A DNA stretch of 34,992 nucleotides from Piscibacillus salipiscarius JCM 13188 (GTDB lineage Bacteria > Bacillota > Bacilli > Bacillales > Alkalibacillaceae). The DNA lies in the NCBI RefSeq assembly GCF_001311865.1, contig NZ_BBCD01000031.1, forward strand, positions 1-34,992, in the 5' to 3' direction. Numbering within the stretch: the stretch's first letter is position 1; every line of letters starts with the position of its first letter. Below the pieces are notes generated by a model. That model made no database searches. It was not told the origin of the DNA and was given only the letters and a program-made list of their open reading frames with translations. This document shows, piece by piece, positions 1-8,779 of the stretch. The position numbers and the translations under genes were made by a program.

Positions 1-109
1 GAACTGTTCGCATCCGGGGAAACATTGTCCGTATCCTGAGGAGAACTGCCCGCGTTTCGTGAAGAATTGTCCGCGTCATGAGGAAAACTGTCCGTTGTGC
101 ACATTTCAA
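1..109 (+). repeat. 21-bp tandem repeat array 1 (runs off left edge)
   Basis: Units begin at 5, 26, 47, 68 and 89, each exactly 21 bp apart. The shared core is TGTYCGYRTY preceded by RAAN, and about 7 bp between cores vary. The last unit keeps only TGTCCG. The array touches the window edge, so its true length is unknown. It lies upstream of the small lipoprotein gene. Confidence 0.85.
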
Positions 110-233
110 CAATAGAATTCTCATTTAATATAAGACTTTTGAAGCATTCCAAAAAAAATTTTCCAAATCCATGATAAAAGTTAAAAATATGGTAACACTA
201 TTCCTGAGAAATACAACATAGGAGGTACAAAAT

Positions 234-503
234 ATGAAATTACTTAAATTACTAATGGCAGGGATTTTAGTATTAGGTACACTAGGAGCTTGTGCCACTG
301 AAGAACAAGAACCAGATCAGGAGCAGCCAGATGATGGTGGCGGCGACACTGGTGAAGAGAACGGTGACATGGGCGGCGAAAATGGTGACAATGGTGGTAT
401 GGGTGAAAATAACGGAGAGAATGGCGACATGGGTAATGAAGAAGACGACATGATGCAAGATGACATGGACGACCCTGAGAATAATAAAGAAGAAGATCAA
501 TAA
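234..503 (+). CDS. small acidic lipoprotein
   Basis: An 89-residue secreted lipoprotein of unknown function. The N-terminus is a short charged head, a hydrophobic stretch and the lipobox LGAC, so Cys20 is the expected lipidation site and the mature protein would sit on the outer face of the membrane. The rest is low complexity, almost only Asp, Glu, Asn, Gly and Met, with imperfect NGDMG-like repeats and no recognisable fold. The start is supported by AGGAGG about 8 bases upstream of the ATG. It ends in a strong hairpin terminator shared with the convergent yjfB-like gene. No family with a known role was recognised; comparable acidic lipoproteins are common in Bacillaceae. Confidence 0.8.
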   Translation: MKLLKLLMAGILVLGTLGACATEEQEPDQEQPDDGGGDTGEENGDMGGENGDNGGMGENNGENGDMGNEEDDMMQDDMDDPENNKEEDQ

Positions 504-508
504 AAAAC

Positions 509-545
509 AGAAGCTTTCGCTCAAGTGGCGAAAGCTTCTTTCTTT
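509..545. terminator. bidirectional terminator between lipoprotein and yjfB
   Basis: Perfect 12-bp stem AGAAGCTTTCGC / GCGAAAGCTTCT with a 7-base loop, followed by a T-rich tail on the plus strand and preceded by an A-rich run that serves the minus strand. Confidence 0.85.
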
Positions 546-547
546 AA

Positions 548-730
548 CTAAGCCTTAACATCCAAGCTATTACCTAAATTCGGGTGCGGGACTTGTGAAG
601 ATTGCATAAGCATTTGTAACCCCTCTGATTGAACCTCCATCTGTTCCTTAGCCTTACTCATCATCTGCACACCCACTTGTTGTTGCAGCTTAGCTTGACT
701 CATGACTACTGATGCCGCTGCGACATCCAT
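548..730 (-). CDS. yjfB: YjfB family protein
   Basis: A 60-residue protein matching the small YjfB family of Bacillaceae in its MSQAKLQQQV segment near the N-terminus, the Met-rich middle, and the short HPNLGNSLDV end. The family is often annotated as a putative motility protein; its molecular function is not established. I chose the ATG at 730 because AGGTG lies 6 bases upstream; a GTG at 739 in the same frame is possible but would overlap that ribosome site. About 30 bp upstream is a sigma-D-like promoter, which agrees with a motility-regulon role. It is convergent with the lipoprotein gene and divergent from comK. Confidence 0.75.
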   Translation of the reverse strand: MDVAAASVVMSQAKLQQQVGVQMMSKAKEQMEVQSEGLQMLMQSSQVPHPNLGNSLDVKA

Positions 731-760
731 GCACATCACCTCACTTGAGTCTTTCCTCTA

Positions 761-786
761 ATATCGACATAATTTCTAAATGTTTA
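761..786 (-). promoter_or_regulatory. sigma-D-like promoter of yjfB
   Basis: Read on the minus strand: TAAA (786-783), 14 bases, GTCGATAT (768-761). The Bacillus sigma-D consensus is TAAA-N15-GCCGATAA. The same layout, with the same 14-base spacer, occurs at 8697-8722. Confidence 0.65.
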
Positions 787-936
787 ACAAAACAGGACTA
801 TATAACTAGAACAATAAGATAAAAGTTCCTTTATAGAACCAAATTTTTTAAGAAAAAATATTCAAATAATTATAAAATATTGTAAAATAATGTACGTATA
901 GGAAAAATGTGATTCTAATACAAAGGAGGAGTTGTC

Positions 937-1422
937 ATGGTAACGATTGAAAAGGTAGACCACTATTTTATAAACAATCATACGATGGTTATTTCACCTC
1001 ATTATGATCCCATTTATCAGAGTAAAATAATAGAAGTCAACAGAACGATCCTCTCAAGACAAACACCGATACAAATCATTGACTCTTCCTGCATCGCACG
1101 AGGCGGGGCTACTCTGGACGGTCGAAAAAAAGCCATCGAATTTGTCACGAAGAAGAAAGTCATGATTCCAATACCCGTAGAACCTAGCAAAGGCATCATC
1201 TTAATTCCAACGATGAAAGTGCGCCACCCTGACTGCACATGGATTGCCTACTGTCACGTTAAGGATAGCGTGCCAATAGCAGGTAAAAAGGACGAGTGCA
1301 ATGTCTTGCTATCGAACAACCAGACCTACAATGTCGACATCCCACCATCACGAATGCACAATCAGGTCATGCTAGCCGCCCACGTTTTCGGCTACTTTCT
1401 TAAAGATCGCTTCATCTCATAA
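937..1422 (+). CDS. comK: competence transcription factor ComK
   Basis: A 161-residue DNA-binding activator of the late competence (DNA uptake) genes. It matches ComK in the SKIIEVNRTIL segment, the QIIDSSCIARGGATLDGRK block, the VDPSN-like VEPSKGIILIPT block, the CTWIAYCHVK block and the NQV...F...R end. It is shorter than the 192-residue B. subtilis protein, mainly at the C-terminus. AAGGAGG sits 8 bases before the ATG. The 200-bp upstream region is very AT-rich; one AAAA-N5-TTTA site at 821-833 resembles half of a ComK box, but I saw no second half at the usual spacing. Divergent from yjfB; followed by its own terminator. Confidence 0.9.
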   Translation: MVTIEKVDHYFINNHTMVISPHYDPIYQSKIIEVNRTILSRQTPIQIIDSSCIARGGATLDGRKKAIEFVTKKKVMIPIPVEPSKGIILIPTMKVRHPDCTWIAYCHVKDSVPIAGKKDECNVLLSNNQTYNVDIPPSRMHNQVMLAAHVFGYFLKDRFIS

Positions 1423-1472
1423 AACACCTAACCCCAAACTTTTACTCGTAAAAGAGCGGGGAGGTGTTTTTT
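1421..1472 (+). terminator. comK terminator
   Basis: AAAACACCT...CCCC pairs with GGGG AGGTGTTTT around a loop that itself contains TTTACTCGTAAA, followed by T6. It overlaps the comK stop. Confidence 0.8.
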
Positions 1473-1501
1473 GCTTTAAAAGTAAGTATTTAAACTGAAA
1501 T

Positions 1502-1732
1502 TGTTTATATGCTGCGCGGAACTGTTCGTATACTCTGTGAAACTGTTCGTATTAGAAGCTGAAGTGTACGCATTCTCTGTGAAATTGTTCGTATTCCTAG
1601 GTGAATTGTCCATATTTGAAGCCGAAGCGTCCGCATCTGGAAAGAAACTGTTCGTATTTTTGGTAGAACTGTTCACATTTGAACCCAAAGTGTCCGCATT
1701 TCCCTTAATACTGATCGCATTGACTTAGGATT
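1502..1732 (+). repeat. 21-bp tandem repeat array 2 (11 units)
   Basis: Units begin at 1502, 1523, 1544, 1565, 1586, 1607, 1628, 1649, 1670, 1691 and 1712: ten consecutive steps of exactly 21 bp. The core TGTYCGYATY and the preceding RAAN recur, while the 7 bp between them differ in every unit. The array fills most of the gap between the comK terminator and the tetR promoter. Confidence 0.9.
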
Positions 1733-1782
1733 TGTTCATAAACCACGTTCACAACATCTTCACATTTATCTATCCTTTTTGG

Positions 1783-1811
1783 TTGTATCTGCCATAAATC
1801 TTAAGTATATT
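1783..1811 (+). promoter_or_regulatory. promoter of the tetR-mfp-rnd operon
   Basis: TTGTAT (1783-1788) and TATATT (1806-1811) are separated by 17 bases, a good sigma-A layout. Transcription would start near 1818, inside the adjacent inverted repeat. Confidence 0.65.
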
Positions 1812-1817
1812 AGAAAG

Positions 1818-1834
1818 TGACTGACTGGTCATTC
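1818..1834 (+). promoter_or_regulatory. probable TetR operator (autoregulation)
   Basis: TGACTGACTGGTCATTC has TGA/TCA inverted-repeat half sites and resembles the TGAATGA-type operators of TetR/FadR regulators in Bacillus. It lies at the predicted transcription start and 25 bases before the tetR start codon. Binding by the adjacent regulator is inferred from position. Confidence 0.55.
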
Positions 1835-1858
1835 TACGAGAAAAGAGGAGTCATTTTA

Positions 1859-2695
1859 ATGAATGAAAAGAAGAAGCGAATCATTCAGGGAAGCATTGAG
1901 CTTTTTGCGAAAAAGGGCTTCCATACGACGTCGGTTCAGGAGATTGCGGACCAGGCGGGCGTTGCGAAAGGTTCGTTTTATAATTATTTTGAGTCAAAAG
2001 AAGAGCTGATTGTCTCCATCTATGACTACTACTATGCGACGATATTGGAAAGAATGAAAGAAGCACAGCAGGAGTCAGATTCGAGAGAGGCACTCATGAA
2101 ACAGCTCCAGATTTACTTCGATTTTATTATAGAAAATAAGCCGCTCATCGTGATGCTTTTAAGAGATCAGGTGCCGCTTGGCCGCGATGCGGAGTCGTTT
2201 ATCATTCAAACGCGCCAGCAAAATTTTAACTGGGCGAAGAACAATATCCTTTCGATTTATGGTGATTCCATCAAGCCTTACGAAAATGATGTGGCCGTCC
2301 TGTTAGAGGGAATGATCAACAGTTACACGAACTGGCTGGTCGTTGATGAAAGGACGATTGACCGCGCCGCACTGCCAAGGTTCATTGTTGGAAGGCTAGA
2401 CGATATGTGCCAAGGCCTTATCAAAGAACAGAGTAGCCAGCCGATTCAAAGATTACCACAAGTGTTTGAAGAGCGCGCCTTATCGCTTACAAAAATAAGA
2501 CAGAAAATACATAGCGTCGTGAAAGACGATTCGAATAAAGCCCTTGAAGCGCTGGACGTCATCGAACAGGAGCTGCAAAAAGACACGCCGCAGCACATTA
2601 TTATCGAGTCGATGCTCGAACACCTGAGGAAATTCAGCGCCATAAGTGAGGAAGTTTTATCATTAGAAAAAACATTGGAGAGTGAAATACGATGA
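1859..2695 (+). CDS. TetR/AcrR family transcriptional regulator
   Basis: A 278-residue regulator, probably the repressor of the efflux operon it heads. Residues about 5-50 form the TetR DNA-binding domain: the segments IIQGSIELFAKKGFHTTSV, EIADQAGVAKGSFYNYF and SKEELI are typical helix-turn-helix text. The remainder is a helical ligand-binding and dimerisation domain plus a C-terminal extension rich in charged helices (about residues 205-278) longer than usual. The start at 1859 is preferred over the in-frame GTG at 1817 because AGAGGAG lies 8 bases upstream and 1817 is inside the operator. Its stop overlaps the ATG of the next gene (ATGA), so the two are translationally coupled. The ligand is unknown. 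Confidence 0.9.
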   Translation: MNEKKKRIIQGSIELFAKKGFHTTSVQEIADQAGVAKGSFYNYFESKEELIVSIYDYYYATILERMKEAQQESDSREALMKQLQIYFDFIIENKPLIVMLLRDQVPLGRDAESFIIQTRQQNFNWAKNNILSIYGDSIKPYENDVAVLLEGMINSYTNWLVVDERTIDRAALPRFIVGRLDDMCQGLIKEQSSQPIQRLPQVFEERALSLTKIRQKIHSVVKDDSNKALEALDVIEQELQKDTPQHIIIESMLEHLRKFSAISEEVLSLEKTLESEIR

Positions 2696-3566
2696 AGAGA
2701 ACGATGATACTTATGTTGATTGCAATCATCAGCTTATTAGTTGCTTGTAATGATGAACCGGAAGAGGAAGAAACAGAAGCAGTTGCAACACCAGTTGAAG
2801 TTGACAAAGTCACACAAGACGATTTTTCAGAAACGAGAACATTTGCGGCACGCACGATGCCGAGCGACCAAATGCCTGTCGTTTCACAAATTGCAGGTGA
2901 AGTCGATGAGCTCCACGTTGAGCTAGGTGACACGGTTGAAGAAGGCGACGTCTTAGCAGAAATCGTGAATCCGCAGTACGGTCGCCGCGATTTAGAAGCG
3001 CCAATGGACGGTCAAATCCAGAAGCTTAACATGGCAGAGGGACGTATGGTGACAAGTGAAAATCCAGCAGCAGTTGTCGCAGCAATTGATCCATTAAACC
3101 TAACGTTTAACGTGCCTGCAGGTGAAGTAAAAACTTCTCTGATGACGATGAGATTAAGTTCATGATTTCACAACTTGAAAAAGAAGGCAAAGCAACAATA
3201 ACGAATGTTGCAGAAACAGCGGGTGAAACTGGTACATTTGAGGTTCAAGCTGAAATTGATAACATAAAACAAAATATTTTAGCCGGAGTTTCCGCTGAAG
3301 TTTTACTAGAAAAAATTATCGCTGAAAATGTGTTGATTGTTCCAACTGAAGCGGTAGTAGACCGCGGTGAAGATCGTGTGGTGTTTGTCGCCAAAGAAGG
3401 CAAAGCAACGCAAGTAGCGGTTGAGGTCATCGGTATGCAGTCTAAACAAACGGCGGTTAAGCCTAAAGAAGAAGGTGCCTTAAGTGAAGGTGACCAAATC
3501 GTTGTTCGCGGACAGCTGACGTTATCAGATGGCCAAGATATTTCGATTAACGAGGAGGCTGAATAA
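2692..3566 (+). CDS. RND efflux membrane-fusion (periplasmic-adaptor-type) lipoprotein
   Basis: About 291 residues over two frames; the frame changes near 3137, just before a DDDEIKF stretch. Residues 1-19 are a lipoprotein signal ending in VAC (Cys19). Residues about 55-125 are the biotinyl-lipoyl-like domain: the two half motifs, GEVDELHVELGDTVEEGDVL and LEAPMDGQIQKL, are separated by only about 10 residues. The long coiled-coil hairpin found in Gram-negative AcrA/HlyD adaptors is therefore absent, which fits a cell without an outer-membrane channel. The rest is beta-barrel and membrane-proximal domain. It starts inside the tetR stop and is followed immediately by the pump gene, so the three form one operon. 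Confidence 0.85.
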
Positions 3567-6500
3567 TGCGCCTCGTTAATTCATCCATAAAAAGACCAGT
3601 CGGGGTGACGATGATTGTACTTGCGATTCTAGCACTCGGCTTCGTGTCATTCCGAAATTTATCCGTCGATTTATATCCAGATATTGACCTGCCAATTGCG
3701 GTTGTGGCAACGAACTACGATGGCGCCGCACCGCAGGAGGTTGAAGAACTCGTCACAAAACCGATTGAATCATCGGTCGCAACGATTGAAGGGGTCGACA
3801 CGATCCAGGCGCAATCACAGCCTGGGAATTCACTCGTCGTCCTCATGTTTTCAACCGACACGAATTTAGATAACGCTCTATTAAACGTACGGGAAAAAGT
3901 CGATCAAGTAAAAGGCTTTCTCCCAGACAGTGCAGGTGAACCGAACGTCCTGCGCTTTGACCCGCAGCAAATGCCAGTTATGTGGGTCGGCTTAACGGGT
4001 GACGATAAAGCGACCTTGCAAGATTATGCCGAAAACGAGATCCAGCCTCTTTTTGAACGGCAAAAAGGCGTCGGCTCTGTCGGCACCGAAGGCGGAGTCA
4101 CCGAAGAAGTTCGTGTTGTGCTTGATCAGCAACGTCTGAACCAATACGGACTCTCGTCCCAGCAAGTTATGCAGGCAATCCAAGGCTCGAACCGGTCTGC
4201 ATCCGCAGGGGTCATCTCACGCGGAACTCAAGAACTTCAAATCCGAATTTTAGGTGAATATGAATCACTTGAAGATATTCGCGAAACAAAATTCAAACAC
4301 CGCAAAACGCAATGATCAATCTAGGTGACGTTGCAACGGTCGAGCGTGGCGTGACCGATCCGTCCGGCCATTCGCTCGTTAACGGAAAAGAAGCCGTGGT
4401 CATGAACATTTTGAAAAAGACAGACGGTAATACTGTTGCCGTGTCTGATGCGATTCGCGGAAAGTTAGATGAAGCACGTGCTAACTTGCCTGAAGGCGTT
4501 GAACTGAACGTTGTCTTTGATACAGCTGATTTCATCCGTATGTCGATTGATTCCGTTGTGCAAAACTTATTACTCGGTGCCGTGTTTGCGGTGTTAGTGC
4601 TACTATTATTCTTAAAAAGTTTCCGCGCAACACTGGTCATCAGTTTATCGATTCCAATTGCGGTGATCACGACCTTTACGCTGATGTACTTTACGGGTGA
4701 GACCGTCAACATCTTAACCATGGGTGGACTCGCGCTCGGAATCGGGATGATGGTAGACAGCGCCATCGTCATACTCGAGCACATCGTGACGTACCGGGAG
4801 CGCGGTTATTCAATGAAAGAAGCGGCTAAATTAGGCGCATCCGAAATCGCCCCAGCCGTGATTGCGTCAACGACTACGACCTTAGTGGTCTTTCTGCCGA
4901 TTATATTCGTTGAAGGCATCGCATCTGAGATTTTTACACCACTAGCATTAACGGTCGCGTTCTCGCTCATCGCATCACTCGCAGCATCCTTAACGATTAT
5001 CCCGATGCTGTCATCTAAGATGCTGAAAAAGTTAAGCAAAGGAAATGGCCGCCGTTACTGGTTCGACCGCTTACTTGGAAAAATTATTAACTTTTACCAA
5101 GGCATTTTAAAGCGCGCCTTGAAATTTAGAAAAACAAGTGTGATTGCGACGATTGTTGTGATTGCGGCAAGTTTAGCGCTCATTCCAAAACTTGGCCTTG
5201 CGTTCATACCTGAAGCGGACCAAGGACAAATTGAAATCTCGGTTGAAACACCATCAGGTACGAACTTAGAGTCCACGATGGATGTCGTAGACCAAGTGAA
5301 TGAAATTATGTCCAAAGATGAAGAGTTAATCGAATCAAGTTTTACAACGGTCGGAAGCTCAGGCGGACAAATGGGCATGGGCTCAACGACAATAGTGCAT
5401 CTTACATGATCCAGTTAGTGCCGAAAGATGACCGTGCCGAGTCCACCCAAGAAGTCATGAAAAAATGGGACTCACAAATCCAGGACATTGCCGGAGCTGA
5501 CATTAATGTGAACGTCCTAGGAGCATCCGTCAGTGCTGGTGATCCTGTTCAAGTCGAACTAACAGGACCTGACCATGACGTGCTCCAGCAGCTCGCAGAC
5601 CAAGTGGTGACTTTGATTAACGACATCGATGGCGTTCACAACCCGAGTTCATCAGCAAGCGAAGGCCGGCCAGAGATGCAGATTGTCGTGGATGAGAGTG
5701 TTGCCTCGCAGTACGGCATGACGCGCTCTCAGGTGATGGGCCAATTTCATCGAAACTAAACGGCCAGGTCGCAACCCAGTTTAGACAAGAAGGCAATGAG
5801 CTTGACGTGCGCGTGCTGCTTCCAAAAGAAGAGCGCGATTCATTAGAAGAAATCCGTGACTTGAAAATTGCAACGCCACAAGGAGAGCAGCTTAGACTAG
5901 AGACGCTTGCAACCATCGAGCAAGTCGAAGGACCAGCATCGCTAACTAGACAGAACCAGCAGCGCCGCGTGGTCGTCTCAGCAGGACTTGTCGGAAGCGA
6001 CCTAGGAACTGTGACATCAGCCATTGACGAACGCCTTAGCGGACTTGAATTCCCAGAAGGCTATGGATACAATATCGGGGGGCAAGCCGAAGACATGCAA
6101 GAAGCATTTGGAGACCTAGCATTAGCCCTAGTGTTCTCAATCTTCCTAGTCTACGCCGTCATGGCCGTGCAGTTCGAAAACTTCCTGCACCCGTTTATCA
6201 TCATGTTCTCATTACCAACGATGATCATTGGGGTTATTCTCGGACTGTTCGTGACTGGACTGCCGCTATCGATTCCGGCCTTTATAGGGGTGATCATGCT
6301 CGCCGGAATTGTCGTGAACAATGCCATCGTCCTCGTTGATTACATCAACATCTTAAGGCGAAAAGGCATTGAACGATTCGAAGCCATTATCGAAGCCGGC
6401 GCCAACCGTCTGCGCCCGATTCTGATGACATCACTCACGACGATATTAGGTATGATCCCGCTGTCAATCGGACTCGGAGAAGGCGGCGAAGCCCAACAAC

Positions 6501-6619
6501 CACTCGCCGTGGTTATCATATTCGGGCTACTATTCTCGATGATCCTAACACTGGTGATTATCCCAGTCGTCTATACGTTGTTCGACGACCTAGCAGCGAA
6601 ATTTACTAAGCGCAGTTAA
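3566..6619 (+). CDS. RND family efflux pump, SwrC/AcrB-like
   Basis: About 1018 residues, the normal length for an RND transporter, spread over four frame segments with changes near 4290, 5385 and 5745. The N-terminus has TM1 followed by the conserved NLSVDLYPDIDLPI block. TM2-6 follow at about residues 335-480, with GLALGIGMMVDSAIVILEH in TM4, which carries one Asp where AcrB has two. After the second large extracytoplasmic loop come TM8-12, with LAGIVVNNAIVLVDY, where AcrB has a Lys. Related to B. subtilis SwrC (surfactin export and swarming) and other HAE-type pumps. It would use the proton gradient to export amphiphilic compounds; the substrate is unknown. It overlaps the end of the adaptor gene and ends in a strong terminator. 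Confidence 0.9.
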
Positions 6620-6624
6620 ATATG

Positions 6625-6653
6625 GAAACCTCCCGCCGCGGCGGGAGGTTTTT
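6625..6653 (+). terminator. terminator of the efflux operon
   Basis: Perfect palindrome AAACCTCCCGCCG / CGGCGGGAGGTTT followed by a short T run. Confidence 0.9.
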
Positions 6654-6670
6654 GTATTATAAAGGGAAAG

Positions 6671-7027
6671 TGTGCGCATCTGGGTGAAGTTTGTTTGTAT
6701 CTGCGGGAGAAGTGTTCGCATCCGGGCGGAGTTTGTCCGTATCTCGGGGAGAAGTGTTCGCGTCCGGGCGAAGTTTGTTTGTATCTCGAGGAGAAGCTTT
6801 CGCGTCCTATCGGAGTTTGTCCGCATTTCGGAGTGAAGTGTTCACGTCCGGGTGGAGTTTGTCCGTATCTCGGGGAGAAGTGTTCGCGTCCGGGCGAAGT
6901 TTGTTTGTATCTCGAGGAGGAGTGTTCGCATCCGAGCGAAGTTTATCCGTATTTCGGAGTGAAGTGTTCGCATCCGGGTGGAGTTTGTTTGTATTTCAGA
7001 TAAAATCATCCGCATTCAATAGGAATT
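6671..7027 (+). repeat. 21-bp tandem repeat array 3 (17 units, with higher-order repeat)
   Basis: Unit starts run from 6671 to 7007 in sixteen exact 21-bp steps. This is the longest and most regular array. Neighbouring units alternate between a type ending GAGTT/AAGTT and a type ending GAAG/GGAG, giving a 42-bp dimer. The block 6734-6859 is repeated, nearly base for base, as 6860-6985, giving a 126-bp superunit of six monomers. Several reading frames stay open across it, but there is no ribosome site or homology to support translation. Confidence 0.95.
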
Positions 7028-7324
7028 CAAAAAATTAAGAAAATACATTTTTATAAAAATTAAATTTTCATCTTAGGAATCGTCTTGTTAGGTCAAATAT
7101 CTACTAGAAAATTGAGTTTTTATATTAGAGAAAACCTAATTTTCTATACCTTGTGTCAGACAATTCCAGGTAGTATAACTAAGGTGTCAAGGTTAGTTGA
7201 AGGTTCGAGGATTCCATCAAAAATAACAAAACTCGTGTCTATGGAGTGTGAACAACCTGGCTCCGGGGAAGGCTAGGTACTTCTCTAATCTTGACAACTC
7301 CCTCTTAGAAAGAAGGCAAATCTG
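7028..7324. other. unassigned intergenic stretch before the NERD gene
   Basis: AT-rich sequence with no convincing gene. A 63-codon open frame (7085-7276) lacks a ribosome site and looks random. No clear promoter, terminator or structured RNA was recognised. Confidence 0.4.
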
Positions 7325-8257
7325 TTGTACGCGAATGATCAGCCGACCCCGATTAAATTATTCAAACAACTAGCAACGAGACGTAACTTAATCCCGAACC
7401 ATCAAATTCAAACTCATTTAGATGAAGATATTGCAAAGTCAAGCTCAGGTTATTATGGTGAACTATCGATTGATTTTCATTTAAAATATATTTTGGAGAA
7501 GATCCCGAAGTTAAGTAACCTTCGAATGAAGTCGGAATTTATTCACTTTGAAATCGATACCCTCCTATTCTGCGTGAAGTTTTTACTCCTGTTACAAGTC
7601 AAGAATCTAGCAGGCGAAGTAACAATCGATCACCGAACTGGAATCATGAATCAAAAAGTGAGAAATGATGAAGTCGGCTACCAAGATCCGATTCTTCAGG
7701 TCGAAAAACACGCTAGACTTCTTACGAAATGGCTAAAAAGTAGAGGATATGATATCCCAATAGAAACATTAGTCGTCTTCACAAACAAAAATGTCATGAT
7801 TCAACAAGGACCAATCCCATTAGATCCTAGAATTGTATCAGGCTACAAGCTTAGCCATGCTTATTATGATCTCAAAACGAAATATAAAGATAAACCTGAC
7901 ATTCAGAACAGGTTAAAGCTATATAGAGATCTCCAGCGTCACAATGAAATGTATGATATGAATCTATTAAAGGAATTGAATCTATCTAAAAAGGACTTTA
8001 TCCCGGGTGCTTTTTGTAACTATTGTCATACAAAATCAATGCAGTATCGCAGGAACGGTTTCGAGTGTAATAATTGTAAGTACAAAAGCCAAACCGTGTT
8101 AGAGGAGTTTTTAAAAGATTACTATTTAATCTTTGGTCATGAGATCACTTCAGATACCCTAAGCGAATGGTTGAAAATTGATTTAGTCACCTCTAGAAGA
8201 CTATTAGCAAAGCAAAACTTTAGAACTAAAGGACGAAACCCAAAACACACATTCTGA
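7325..8257 (+). CDS. NERD domain-containing protein with C-terminal zinc ribbon
   Basis: An intact 310-residue protein. Residues about 40-155 match the nuclease-related NERD domain: GYYGELSIDFHLKYIL, then the D-x-L...(Q)VKN core (IDTLLF...LLQVKNLAGEV), then QDPILQVEKHARLLTKWL. Asp and the Q-V-K motif are the expected active-site residues of this restriction-endonuclease-like fold. Around residues 230-258 two CxxC pairs (CNYC, CNNC) form a probable zinc ribbon, followed by a helical end. The start is TTG at 7325, with AGAAGG 8 bases upstream; an in-frame stop at 7292 rules out a much earlier start. Function is unknown. The gene stands alone between repeat arrays 3 and 4. Confidence 0.8.
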   Translation: MYANDQPTPIKLFKQLATRRNLIPNHQIQTHLDEDIAKSSSGYYGELSIDFHLKYILEKIPKLSNLRMKSEFIHFEIDTLLFCVKFLLLLQVKNLAGEVTIDHRTGIMNQKVRNDEVGYQDPILQVEKHARLLTKWLKSRGYDIPIETLVVFTNKNVMIQQGPIPLDPRIVSGYKLSHAYYDLKTKYKDKPDIQNRLKLYRDLQRHNEMYDMNLLKELNLSKKDFIPGAFCNYCHTKSMQYRRNGFECNNCKYKSQTVLEEFLKDYYLIFGHEITSDTLSEWLKIDLVTSRRLLAKQNFRTKGRNPKHTF

Positions 8258-8330
8258 ATTATGACTATCGAACTGATTTTAATTATTTAATAGAGTATAA
8301 TAAAAGCTTATATTTAAGTAAAATAAGGTA

Positions 8331-8357
8331 GGCTCCCGGTTTTGCTGGGAGCCTTTT
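8331..8357 (+). terminator. terminator of the NERD gene
   Basis: GGCTCCCGG / CTGGGAGCC stem with a TTTTG loop and TTTT tail. Confidence 0.85.
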
Positions 8358-8376
8358 ATATTGATTTTAGAAGGGA

Positions 8377-8400
8377 GCTTTTGCGCTTGGGCGCAAAAGC
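8377..8400. repeat. perfect 10-bp inverted repeat, no T tail
   Basis: GCTTTTGCGC-TTGG-GCGCAAAAGC. No T run follows on either strand, so it is unlikely to be a terminator. It sits 31 bases before array 4. Confidence 0.6.
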
Positions 8401-8430
8401 ATCAGACTTAGATCCTATTTTTGAGGAATA

Positions 8431-8619
8431 TGTCTGTATCAAGCAGTAAACTGTCCGCATTTCTGAGAGAAGTGTTCGTATCCGGGGATCAACTGTCCGT
8501 ATCTAGTGATTAATTGTCCGTATTTTGGCTTGGATTGTCCGTATCTGAGAGTGTTGTGTTCGCATTTCAGCAAAAACTGTTCACATCAAGAGTAAAACTG
8601 TTCGCATCGCGCTTTAGAT
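8431..8619 (+). repeat. 21-bp tandem repeat array 4 (9 units)
   Basis: Units begin at 8431, 8452, 8473, 8494, 8515, 8536, 8557, 8578 and 8599, all exactly 21 bp apart, with core TGTYCGYATY. The array ends about 80 bp before the sigma-D-like promoter of the riboswitch transcript. Confidence 0.9.
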
Positions 8620-8696
8620 CTGAAGGTATGGCGCGAAAGTAATGCAAATCAACTACAAAAATTGTCTAAAACATAAAATTTTGTTTAAATTTAACT

Positions 8697-8722
8697 TAAA
8701 CTATAGGAAAAAATGCCGATAT
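8697..8722 (+). promoter_or_regulatory. sigma-D-like promoter of the riboswitch transcript
   Basis: TAAA (8697-8700), 14 bases, GCCGATAT (8715-8722). The -10 element matches the flagellin-type sigma-D promoter. Transcription would start near 8730, about 50 bases before the c-di-GMP aptamer. Confidence 0.7.
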
Positions 8723-8779
8723 AAGTTTTGGTAAGGTTAATTTCATGAACCGTTTTACCTATTAATTATAAAAAAGCTC

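Noticed and set aside
821..833. ComK box in front of comK
   Set aside because: Only one AAAA-N5-TTTA half was found, with no partner at 8, 18 or 31 bp, so it is not called as a site.
3162..5409. Separate translationally coupled genes within the adaptor and RND pump (ATGA junctions at 3162, 4312, 5406)
   Set aside because: Each junction cuts a conserved domain and the joined frames restore continuous homologous protein. ATGA is simply a common out-of-frame stop context.
6671..7027. CRISPR array
   Set aside because: The period is 21 bp with only about 7 bp variable, the conserved part is degenerate between units, and there are no cas genes.
6691..7038. Long open frames on both strands inside array 3 as real proteins
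   Set aside because: They arise from a stop-poor 21-bp tandem repeat, several frames are open at once, and there is no ribosome site or homology. The possible coding signal is listed as a finding, not as a gene.
7085..7276. 63-codon open frame before the NERD gene
   Set aside because: No ribosome site, no recognisable features, and composition like intergenic sequence.
8377..8400. Terminator
   Set aside because: A perfect hairpin, but without a T run on either strand; the NERD gene already has a good terminator 20 bp upstream.
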